From: Deltaproteobacteria bacterium
Lineage (GTDB): Bacteria > Desulfobacterota > GWC2-55-46 > S146-73
Reading direction: 5' to 3'
Assembly (NCBI GenBank): GCA_015492355.1
Contig: WGFF01000137.1
Span: 1 to 5,637, forward strand
Length of the DNA: 5,637 nucleotides
Shown: positions 1 through 5,637 of the stretch, piece after piece
Numbering within the stretch: the stretch's first letter is position 1
Layout of the letters: each line of letters starts with the position of its first letter
Made by a program: the position numbers and the translations under genes
The notes under the pieces: generated by a model
Told to the model about the DNA's origin: nothing
What the model saw: only the letters and a program-made list of their open reading frames with translations
The model's database searches: none

Positions 1-1
1 C

Positions 2-1210
2 TGTAGAGATCACATATATATAGGTAAGAACCTCGTCAAGGAAAAGAGGCTTGCCGTTACGACGAAGGACGCGGATATAAAGGGCAACAAACTCTGTGAA
101 CCTATCTTCAACATCTACCAGGTAACACTCGATGTAAGTGGTAAGCTTTCGGACCTTGCTGAAAAGAATCAGCTCAAGAAATACTGGTTAATCCGCACCT
201 GGGATGCGGATGACAAGGAGATGGATATCACCGTAAAGTTCATCAACGGCTATGTGCCTCTGTGTACTGAAGAAGATGGTGATGACGACAGGCTCATAAA
301 TGGTAAAAAGTCAGAAAAAAGCCTTCTTGAACTGATAGATTTTGAGCCTGGTGCCCCGAAGACCTTTCTCCACCTGGCTAAGACCGCTCTCAATCCCAAG
401 GATGATGGAAGGTTCAGCGGGATCGAGGCTCTCGGTGTGTTTAAGGCTGATATAGATAACCTTGGCTATATCTTCGCTGAGGGAATAAAACACCAAAGCC
501 TTTCGAGGCTCGCCACCCTGAGCAGACAGATTAACAATTTCTTTTCGGTCTATCTCCCCTATGTTATTGCAAATGACAAGAGATTCAGGGACATCTATAC
601 TGTCTTTGCCGGCGGAGACGATCTCTTTCTCATCGGACCATGGAACAGAATCGTCGATCTCGCTGTTTTTATAAACAACAAATTTAGCAACTATGTATGT
701 GAAAACCAGGAGATTACACTCTCTGCTGGTATCACCGTACATAAGCCTACAGACCCCGTTCCTCACCTCAGGGATGCATCAGAGGATGCCCTTGAGGCAT
801 CCAAGACACAAGGAGACGGTTCTAAGAAGAATTCTATTACGCTCTTCGGGGAGACGGTAACCTGGAAGGATTTTTATGAACTCCGTATGATTGAGAAGAC
901 CCTTGATGACTGGCTCGAAAAGGGGTTTATAAATCCAGCCATGCTATTCAGGCTGGCACTCATCTCAAGGATGGCTAAGCTGGAAAACATTTTTACACTT
1001 AAAGATGAGGGTATATACAGGGATGACTGGCAGTGCCTCAAATGGAGGTCCATGCTTAGATATACACTTGTCAGAAATGTAGGATGTGGAATGAAAACAG
1101 AGGAGAGGCAAAAGGCTATCCAGGAAGTGGAGAAGGTAGCGGAATGGATTACGAGGTTCAGGGGTGCCATGATTATACCCATCTGGTGTGTAATTTATAA
1201 CCGTAGATAG
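2..1210 (+). CDS. cas10: Cas10/Csm1, type III-A CRISPR large subunit (5'-truncated by window edge)
   Basis: This is the C-terminal 402 residues of the Cas10 (Csm1) signature subunit, which in active family members makes cyclic oligoadenylates from ATP when the Csm complex binds target RNA. The frame is open from base 2, so the ATG at 221 is internal and not the start. Visible residues 149-154 (ADIDNL) are the first metal-binding strand of Palm2. GGDD at visible residues 204-207 (bases 611-622) is the cyclase motif and is intact. Further on are the family-typical stretches SAGIT and KKNSITLFGE, then a mostly helical C-terminal domain ending just before csm2. A GYVP segment precedes Palm2, as in other Csm1 proteins. 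The N-terminal HD nuclease domain and Palm1 are largely or wholly outside the window, so ssDNase activity cannot be judged. The TAG stop lies inside the csm2 Shine-Dalgarno region. Identification as Cas10 is very secure, and Csm1 type follows from the neighbours. Confidence 0.96.
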   Translation, partial: CRDHIYIGKNLVKEKRLAVTTKDADIKGNKLCEPIFNIYQVTLDVSGKLSDLAEKNQLKKYWLIRTWDADDKEMDITVKFINGYVPLCTEEDGDDDRLINGKKSEKSLLELIDFEPGAPKTFLHLAKTALNPKDDGRFSGIEALGVFKADIDNLGYIFAEGIKHQSLSRLATLSRQINNFFSVYLPYVIANDKRFRDIYTVFAGGDDLFLIGPWNRIVDLAVFINNKFSNYVCENQEITLSAGITVHKPTDPVPHLRDASEDALEASKTQGDGSKKNSITLFGETVTWKDFYELRMIEKTLDDWLEKGFINPAMLFRLALISRMAKLENIFTLKDEGIYRDDWQCLKWRSMLRYTLVRNVGCGMKTEERQKAIQEVEKVAEWITRFRGAMIIPIWCVIYNRR

Positions 1211-1214
1211 GAGG
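1209..1214 (+). promoter_or_regulatory. Shine-Dalgarno site of csm2
   Basis: A perfect AGGAGG sits 5 bases before the csm2 ATG at 1220. Its first two bases are the last two bases of the cas10 TAG stop, so termination on cas10 and initiation on csm2 occur at the same place. This fixes the csm2 start and suggests translational coupling. Confidence 0.85.
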
Positions 1215-1219
1215 GATTT

Positions 1220-1666
1220 ATGAAGTTCAATTTCTGGAAGGACAAAGAAAAAGGGCTTATCGAACCCGAGCTGTTTTCAGAGACAGCAAGGAGTCTGGCT
1301 GAGAGGGTCTTTTCTGATAAGAAGAAGGCCAATGCCAACAACCCGACACAACTGAGAAAGTTCTATGACGAAATCCTGCGTTTCGAGGGAATGGTAAAGA
1401 AGGAACCCGGGGAGTTCGAAAGACTCCTCCCCTATCTTAAGTTGCTGAATGCAAAGGTAACCTACGCCGAGGCAAGGGAACTCGTTTCACAGGCATTCAG
1501 AGAGTTCATCTCCACATCAATTGCACAGGTACACGACAGCAAGGATCTGGAGGTTTTTAGTAACCTGTTCGAGGCGTTCATGGGATTTTACAAGTATAAC
1601 TACGAGAGGGGTAAGAAACGTGAAAAGGATAAAGGACAAGACGATAGAAACAGGAGGGCACGATGA
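1220..1666 (+). CDS. csm2: Csm2, small subunit (Cas11 family) of the type III-A complex
   Basis: Csm2 is the small helical subunit. Several copies line the inner face of the Csm complex and contact the crRNA-target duplex. The 148-residue product is at the usual family size and predicted largely helical. TQLRKFYDE at residues 43-51 is the best-conserved Csm2 segment. The stretch LLPYLKLLNAKVTYAEAR (69-86) and the aromatic helix FSNLFEAFMGFYKY (113-126) also fit the family. Residues 130-148 form a basic tail with 10 Lys/Arg in 19, probably disordered and possibly RNA-contacting (inference). The start is set by AGGAGG 5 bases upstream. The stop overlaps the csm3 start as ATGA, and the csm3 ribosome binding site is encoded inside the tail. 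Csm2 sequences are divergent, so the call rests on the motif, the size and the position between cas10 and csm3. Confidence 0.92.
   Translation: MKFNFWKDKEKGLIEPELFSETARSLAERVFSDKKKANANNPTQLRKFYDEILRFEGMVKKEPGEFERLLPYLKLLNAKVTYAEARELVSQAFREFISTSIAQVHDSKDLEVFSNLFEAFMGFYKYNYERGKKREKDKGQDDRNRRAR
1652..1657 (+). promoter_or_regulatory. Shine-Dalgarno site of csm3, inside csm2
   Basis: AGGAGG lies 5 bases before the csm3 ATG at 1663. It is read in csm2 as two Arg codons (R145, R146). With the ATGA stop/start overlap at 1663-1666 this points to coupled translation of csm2 and csm3, the two multi-copy subunits of the complex. Confidence 0.85.
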
Positions 1667-2373
1667 AACTGAAAGATATAAGAAAGATAGAGGGAAAGAT
1701 TATCCTTCTTAGCGGTCTCCATATCGGGGCAGGTGAAACAGAGATGCATATAGGAGGCATAGACAGTCCCGTGGTAAAACATCCCCATACATTGGAGCCC
1801 TACATCCCGGGCTCCTCCATCAAGGGTAAGGTGAGGTCTCTTGTAGAGATGGAAAGTGGATTGATGATCTACACTGAAGGCGAGGTGCTTGATTTGAAAC
1901 ACCTTGAGCGGTTCAGGAATGATATGGACAAGAAAAATCGCTGTGAGGCGATACTGAAGGTTTTTGGTGCCGGTGCCGCTGACAGGGAAGACATTGACAA
2001 CGAAATAGGTTCCACCAGGGTGTCCTTTGCCGACTGTTTTCTTTCCAGGGAATGGAAGAAAAAGGCTGATGATAAAAGGTGGCTTCTCACAGAAGAGAAG
2101 TCAGAGAACAGTATAAACAGGATTACCGGTACCGCTCAGAATCCGAGATTCATTGAGAGGGTTCCGGCAGGAGCGGAATTTGACTTTCTTGTTACCTTAA
2201 AGGTCTTTGATGGCGACGATGACGCACTCTTTGATAATGTTCTCCTACGGGGACTCAAACTCCTTGAGCTCGATGCCCTCGGTGGAAGCGGAAGTCGTGG
2301 ATACGGGAGGATAAGGTTCGAGTTCAACGACTCATCTATAAAAAACAGATTCGAGTCATTAAATCCCTTCTAA
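1663..2373 (+). CDS. csm3: Csm3, backbone RAMP (Cas7 family) and target-RNA endonuclease
   Basis: Csm3 is the repeated Cas7-type backbone subunit. It holds the crRNA and cuts bound target RNA at 6-nt intervals. The 236-residue protein shows the whole family pattern: GLHIGAGE near the N-terminus (18-25), then GGIDSPV (31-37), whose D34 aligns with the catalytic Asp known in Csm3 (D33 of the Streptococcus thermophilus protein). YIPGSSIKGKVR follows at 47-58, then ENSINRITGTAQNPRFIERV (148-167) and the glycine-rich RAMP loop GGSGSRGYGRIRFEF at 207-221. D34 is retained, so target RNA cleavage is expected. The ATG overlaps the csm2 stop and has AGGAGG 5 bases upstream. The TAA stop is followed by a 14-base gap to csm4. 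The GGIDSPV and GGSGSRGYG motifs separate it from Cmr4 and other RAMPs. Confidence 0.97.
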   Translation: MKLKDIRKIEGKIILLSGLHIGAGETEMHIGGIDSPVVKHPHTLEPYIPGSSIKGKVRSLVEMESGLMIYTEGEVLDLKHLERFRNDMDKKNRCEAILKVFGAGAADREDIDNEIGSTRVSFADCFLSREWKKKADDKRWLLTEEKSENSINRITGTAQNPRFIERVPAGAEFDFLVTLKVFDGDDDALFDNVLLRGLKLLELDALGGSGSRGYGRIRFEFNDSSIKNRFESLNPF

Positions 2374-2374
2374 C

Positions 2375-2379
2375 AGGAG
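2375..2379 (+). promoter_or_regulatory. Shine-Dalgarno site supporting the TTG start of csm4
   Basis: AGGAG lies 8 bases before TTG at 2388, directly after the csm3 stop. No ATG or GTG in frame gives a better start, and protein similarity to Csm4 begins at this codon. The site therefore decides in favour of the TTG start. Confidence 0.75.
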
Positions 2380-2387
2380 CCAGGACA

Positions 2388-3419
2388 TTGAAGGTATACG
2401 AATTTACTTTAAGACCACTTTCAGCCTTTGGAACACCCCTTAAGGGCGATACCATCTTCGGTCAGTTCTGCTGGCAGGTGGCGAATGACCACAGTCTTGC
2501 ATCCGGTCCTCTGCCAGAACTGCTGGCTGATTATTCTACCAATCCGTTTCTGGTATTTTCCTCTGCCTTTCCTGTGTTTACAGAAGGGGGCAGGCGTACT
2601 TACGCCCTCAGGATACCATCACTTCCCATCGAATGGCTTTTTGAGGTCTCAGACGATAGAGTTAGAATAATGGAAAGGAAGGAACTTAAGAAAAAGAGAT
2701 GGATGCTTTTATCCATGGATGACGGTCTTGATGTTCTCAGTGGCAGGGATGATATGTTTCTCAGTGATGGTGAGCTCCTCGAACGGATACGTTCATGTAT
2801 GTCAACGCATCTGAGGAGTCGCCCCGTTGATACCGGTCTGGTTGTATCTTTGAAGCGCTCTCATAATACCATAAATAGATTGACCGGTACCACAGGAACA
2901 GGAACCTTCGCTCCCTTTACACTCGAAGACCATGTGTACATGCCCGGTACAGAACTCGTTGTGTTTGCAGGTATTGATGAATCAAGGATAGATGTGGCGG
3001 GAGTAAGGATGTACCTTCAGAGGATAGGACTTCTGGGATTCGGCAGAGACGCCTCAACCGGACGTGGAAGATTCGAGGTTCTGGATACAAGGGAGGTCTG
3101 GCTGGATAGGATGGGAAGTACCTCTCCAGGAGCCTGCTATACCCTTTCGCCATGCGTCCCTGGTACGGACGAGTTCAGGGATATATTTTTTACTCCCTTT
3201 ACAAGATTTGGCCGCCACGGGGATGTCCTTGCAAGGTCGTCGAACCCTTTTAAGTCACCTGTGATAATGGCTGATGAGGGTGCTGTAATGGTGCCGTCAA
3301 GTGATGGGGTCTTTTCACGACCCTATGTTGGAAGGGCTGTAAAAGGCATCTCCAAGGTGGAGGGTGGTACGGTCTCTCAAGGATACAGTCTGTACATACC
3401 CGTAAGGATAGAGAGGTAG
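2388..3419 (+). CDS. csm4: Csm4, Cas5-family RAMP capping the crRNA 5' handle
   Basis: Csm4 binds the 5' repeat-derived handle of the crRNA and docks Cas10 at the base of the complex. It is not known to have catalytic activity. The 343-residue protein begins with the family signature KVYEFTLRPLSAFGTPLKGDTIFGQFCW (residues 2-29). It has HNTINRLTGTTGTG at 159-172 and the glycine-rich RAMP loop GFGRDASTGRGRFEV at 217-231. It ends in the usual Csm4 C-terminal part (PYVGRAVKGIS and a QGYSLYIPV strand). Translation starts at TTG because the similarity begins there and AGGAG is well spaced; this is a weaker start than those of its neighbours. It is 14 bases after csm3 and 3 bases before csm5. The middle of the protein is variable, with no sign of frameshift or truncation. 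Confidence 0.96.
   Translation: MKVYEFTLRPLSAFGTPLKGDTIFGQFCWQVANDHSLASGPLPELLADYSTNPFLVFSSAFPVFTEGGRRTYALRIPSLPIEWLFEVSDDRVRIMERKELKKKRWMLLSMDDGLDVLSGRDDMFLSDGELLERIRSCMSTHLRSRPVDTGLVVSLKRSHNTINRLTGTTGTGTFAPFTLEDHVYMPGTELVVFAGIDESRIDVAGVRMYLQRIGLLGFGRDASTGRGRFEVLDTREVWLDRMGSTSPGACYTLSPCVPGTDEFRDIFFTPFTRFGRHGDVLARSSNPFKSPVIMADEGAVMVPSSDGVFSRPYVGRAVKGISKVEGGTVSQGYSLYIPVRIER
3411..3416 (+). promoter_or_regulatory. Shine-Dalgarno site of csm5, at the end of csm4
   Basis: GAGAGG ends 6 bases before the csm5 ATG at 3423 and directly adjoins the csm4 TAG stop. It is a moderate match that supports initiation at 3423, with only three bases between the genes. Confidence 0.65.
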
Positions 3420-3422
3420 ATT

Positions 3423-4622
3423 ATGGGAAGACCCGTCAGGATAAGATTACATGTGGTCACTCCACTCCATATAGGCTGTGGCGAAGTTTATGAGCCGACC
3501 AGTTTTGTGATAGACCAGAAAGCGAAAAAACTCATAGCCTTCGATCCCCTGGACTTTATAAAGAAACTTTCATCTGACGAGAGAACGAGGCTTGCTGATA
3601 TATGTACACATGGAGACATGGCTTCGATAATATGGGTGTATAAATTCATCTCATCGTTTGCACACCGTATAGAAGGGCGAACAGTCGATATTACACAGGA
3701 TTTTATAGAACACTACAATAAGGTCAAGTCCATGCCTCTCCATGACAGAAAAAGGATTAAAAACGCACTTGCAAACTTCCAGATCCAGAGAACGGCATTT
3801 AATCCCTTTAGCGGAGAACCGTACATTCCTGGCACCTCTGTTAAGGGAGCGTTGAGGACTGCCTATCTTAATAAGCTCGCAAATGACGATAAGGTGGTGC
3901 GGTACTGGGAAAAGGTGCTCCCTCCAGAGGTTTTTAGAAAAGGTGAGAGGAATCTTTATTCAGTCATTAAGAATGGGAGAGAGAAGGTCCACATGAAACT
4001 GGAGAGGCATCTCCTTAAAGGCTCTTTCGCCACCGACCCATTCAGGATGGTCAAGGTCTCTGATTTTTATCCCCTCAGGGATGTAAGAACCAGAATAGTA
4101 TATGCGGTTAATAGAAGGAAGCCATCATCAGGTACGACAAGTTCGAGCAATCTCCATCAGATTGTAGAGGTGGTGCTTCCAGGCTCGGTATTCGAAGGTA
4201 CCATAAGTATTGAAAGACCACAAGAGGGTTCTAAAATCTCAAGGCCTGTTTCATGGACCACATCCGCTGATACAGTGGAATATGAACCTTCGATCAAAAA
4301 GGCACTGACACACTTCTATCGTCAACTCGTCAACAACGAGCACATGGTTCTCAGAGAGATGAAAGTAGATTTCAGCGTGGAGAGAGACATCAATTCTAAG
4401 TTCAAGCCGTTGATATGGAATAGGGCTTTGCCGGTACGCATTGGACTGCACTCTGGAGCCGAGGCTGTGACTATAGATGGCAACCGTATGATATGGATTA
4501 AGGGTAGGGGACGTTTAAAGGATTCTGCAACAACCATATGGCTTGCATCGGATAACAAGAACCCATCCAGCAACTCGGGCCTCGTCCCGTTTGGTTGGAC
4601 GGTCCTGGAGGAGGTTAAATGA
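3423..4622 (+). CDS. csm5: Csm5, Cas7-family RAMP at the crRNA 3' end
   Basis: Csm5 caps the head of the Csm complex. In studied systems it is needed for crRNA 3'-end maturation, working with host nucleases. The 399-residue product is in the usual size range. It opens with a RAMP strand and TPLHIGCGE (13-21), followed by the FVIDQKAKKLIAFDPLDF segment typical of Csm5. RTAFNPFSGEPYIPGTSVKGALRTAYL lies around 121-148, and the Csm5-specific DPFRMVKVSDF at 205-215. A glycine/arginine loop, GRGR, is at 361-364, and the C-terminal PFGW at 389-392 completes the pattern. No nuclease active site is evident. The ATG follows the csm4 stop by three bases. The TGA stop overlaps the ATG of the next gene as ATGA, so the effector gene belongs to the same transcript. 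Confidence 0.95.
   Translation: MGRPVRIRLHVVTPLHIGCGEVYEPTSFVIDQKAKKLIAFDPLDFIKKLSSDERTRLADICTHGDMASIIWVYKFISSFAHRIEGRTVDITQDFIEHYNKVKSMPLHDRKRIKNALANFQIQRTAFNPFSGEPYIPGTSVKGALRTAYLNKLANDDKVVRYWEKVLPPEVFRKGERNLYSVIKNGREKVHMKLERHLLKGSFATDPFRMVKVSDFYPLRDVRTRIVYAVNRRKPSSGTTSSSNLHQIVEVVLPGSVFEGTISIERPQEGSKISRPVSWTTSADTVEYEPSIKKALTHFYRQLVNNEHMVLREMKVDFSVERDINSKFKPLIWNRALPVRIGLHSGAEAVTIDGNRMIWIKGRGRLKDSATTIWLASDNKNPSSNSGLVPFGWTVLEEVK
4607..4614 (+). promoter_or_regulatory. Shine-Dalgarno site of the Card1/Can2 gene, inside csm5
   Basis: GGAGGAGG lies 4 bases before the ATG at 4619, within the last codons of csm5. The match is strong. Together with the ATGA overlap at 4619-4622 it suggests that the effector is translated by ribosomes that have just finished csm5. 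Confidence 0.8.
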
Positions 4623-5637
4623 AAACCATTCTTGTCTCCCTTGTAGGGAAACAGACCGTACCCAATGTCCTGGTGGCGGCTCATTTCCGCCCCCAGGGAT
4701 TGTTGTTTCTTACTACAAAAGAGTCAGAGGAACAGGGCAGAACCGATGCCATACTCGAGGCTCTGCGGGATATAGGTGCTGTCGGCGAAGAGGTCAGGCT
4801 CCGGGTTAACGCAAATTCTCTCAGAGAGTGTGTAGAAACGATAGGATCTTTTCTGGAGAAGGTTGACGATGAGGTTGAGTATATTGTCAACATTACAGGG
4901 GGCACAAAGATAATGGCAATAGCAGCGTTTGAGATGTTCAGGGAAATGGGTGCTAAGATCCTGTATCTCCCCATGGGAAAAAACAGGTGTACTCAAATCT
5001 TTCCCAAGAAGAGGCCCCTTTACGAGTTTGATATATCTGTCCGACTTTCGGTAAAGCAGTATCTACTGTGTTACGGATATAGAATTGTAAATCAGAAAAG
5101 GCTCTCTGACAGAAAAGACACAGCCATTAAGAGAAGGAACGATACTGAATGGATACTTGCAAATTACGAAAGATTAAAGGGTTTACTCGGTTTCCTGTAC
5201 AAAAATCTCAAAGATGCACGTAATAAAAAATCTTTTGAACTTTCAGCATATTTTGACAGAGGGTTGAGTTCTGTGGAACGGGAGTTTTGTAGAAAATTCG
5301 GCTTTCAGGTCAGGAACGGATATATAAAGAGGACCTTAAAAAAGGATGAGTCACGTTATTTCACAGGGGAATGGCTTGAGGAGTATGTATTCTGTGTGGT
5401 AAATGGTCTTGCTGAAAAGAGACTCATAGATGATGTCGTCCTGGATGCCAATGTGAAAAGCCAGCATGGTGTGGAAAATCAGCTCGATGTAATCTTTACA
5501 GAAAATAATGTCCTTTACCACCTTGAGTGCAAGACCCTCGGGGATGAGGGAGGTGGGAGGGTCATCACAGGGGAGATTTACAAGAGGGGTGCACTCGCCA
5601 CACTGCTTGGCGATGGTAACTATGGATATGTATGCAC
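4619..5637 (+). CDS. card1: Card1/Can2-type CARF nuclease, cyclic-oligoadenylate-activated effector (3'-truncated by window edge)
   Basis: This is an ancillary type III effector: a CARF sensor joined to a PD-(D/E)xK nuclease (DUF1887). Characterised Card1/Can2 proteins are dimers switched on by cyclic tetra-adenylate and cut or nick nucleic acids without sequence specificity. The open frame runs to the window end, giving 339 residues. By family size (about 370) only a few tens are missing. The N-terminal strand and loop LVSLVGKQTVPNV (5-17) and NITGGTKIMAIAAFEMF (91-107, TGGTK at 93-97) are the CARF ligand-binding parts. After a charged linker, TGEWLEEYVF (249-258) starts the nuclease fold. 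ENQLDVIFTENNVLYHLECK (286-305) supplies D290, E303 and K305, so the active site looks complete. The match to Treponema succinifaciens Card1, recalled from memory, extends along both domains. There is no HEPN R-x4-6-H motif in the visible part, so it is not Csm6/Csx1. Substrate preference (ssDNA/RNA or dsDNA nicking) cannot be told from sequence. Confidence 0.92.
   Translation, partial: MKTILVSLVGKQTVPNVLVAAHFRPQGLLFLTTKESEEQGRTDAILEALRDIGAVGEEVRLRVNANSLRECVETIGSFLEKVDDEVEYIVNITGGTKIMAIAAFEMFREMGAKILYLPMGKNRCTQIFPKKRPLYEFDISVRLSVKQYLLCYGYRIVNQKRLSDRKDTAIKRRNDTEWILANYERLKGLLGFLYKNLKDARNKKSFELSAYFDRGLSSVEREFCRKFGFQVRNGYIKRTLKKDESRYFTGEWLEEYVFCVVNGLAEKRLIDDVVLDANVKSQHGVENQLDVIFTENNVLYHLECKTLGDEGGGRVITGEIYKRGALATLLGDGNYGYVC

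Noticed and set aside
311..766. 151-codon minus-strand open frame opposite cas10
   Set aside because: It lies wholly within the conserved Palm2 coding region of cas10, shows no recognisable domain, and has the look of an antisense shadow.
221..1210. ATG at 221 as the start of a short, HD-less Cas10
   Set aside because: The same frame is open to base 2 with plausible protein, and no good Shine-Dalgarno site precedes 221. The gene is cut by the window edge, not naturally short.
1211..3422. Terminators or promoters in the gene junctions
   Set aside because: Junctions are at most 14 bases long or overlap, and I see no hairpin with a T-run or convincing -35/-10 pair in them.
1663..4622. Type III-B (Cmr) assignment of the RAMP genes
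   Set aside because: The order cas10-csm2-csm3-csm4-csm5, the GGIDSPV motif of Csm3 and the DPFRMVKVSDF motif of Csm5 are III-A features.
4543..4809. 88-codon + strand frame across the csm5/Card1 junction
   Set aside because: It overlaps two well-supported genes in another frame, is rich in Arg, Cys and Gly as expected for an off-frame read, and has no family features.
4322..4996. Minus-strand frames of 66 to 120 codons opposite csm5 and the effector (possible antitoxin or regulator)
   Set aside because: They are antisense to conserved coding sequence, have no convincing ribosome binding site or domain, and overlap one another.
4619..5637. Csm6/Csx1 identity for the last gene
   Set aside because: The visible C-terminal half carries D...ExK of a PD-(D/E)xK nuclease and no HEPN R-x4-6-H motif.

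Overview
The window is one uninterrupted stretch of a type III-A (Csm) CRISPR-Cas operon. Every gene is on the + strand and both ends are cut inside genes. In order it holds the C-terminal part of cas10/csm1 (2-1210), csm2 (1220-1666), csm3 (1663-2373), csm4 (2388-3419), csm5 (3423-4622), and the first 339 codons of a CARF-nuclease effector of the Card1/Can2 (DUF1887) family (4619-5637). The longest gap between genes is 14 bases. No promoter, terminator, CRISPR repeat, tRNA or mobile element is visible, and no stretch over 300 bases lacks a gene.

How the genes work together, from knowledge of the family: Cas10, Csm2, Csm3, Csm4 and Csm5 assemble on a crRNA into the Csm interference complex. 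Csm3 subunits form the backbone and cut bound target RNA. Csm4 caps the 5' handle end next to Cas10, Csm5 caps the 3' end, and Csm2 forms the inner small-subunit filament. Target RNA binding switches on the Cas10 Palm domain, which makes cyclic oligoadenylates. These bind the CARF domain of the last gene's product and activate its PD-(D/E)xK nuclease. The residues needed for this chain are present where visible: GGDD in Cas10, the catalytic Asp (D34) in Csm3, TGGTK in the CARF domain, and D290/E303/K305 in the nuclease. The locus therefore looks functional, although the Cas10 N-terminus (HD domain) and the Card1 C-terminus lie outside the window.

The host is most likely a bacterium: start sites carry strong AGGAGG-type Shine-Dalgarno sequences, one start is TTG, and the genes are closely packed. 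GC content looks to be in the mid to high forties by eye. Arginine is often AGG/AGA and isoleucine often ATA, which would suit a Nitrospirota- or Thermodesulfobacteriota-like or other thermophile-related lineage, but this taxonomic guess is weak.

The notable point is the effector. The gene after csm5 is a Card1/Can2-type nuclease rather than the csm6 RNase often found in III-A loci, and its start codon overlaps the csm5 stop. This is a variant of a known system rather than a clearly new one.
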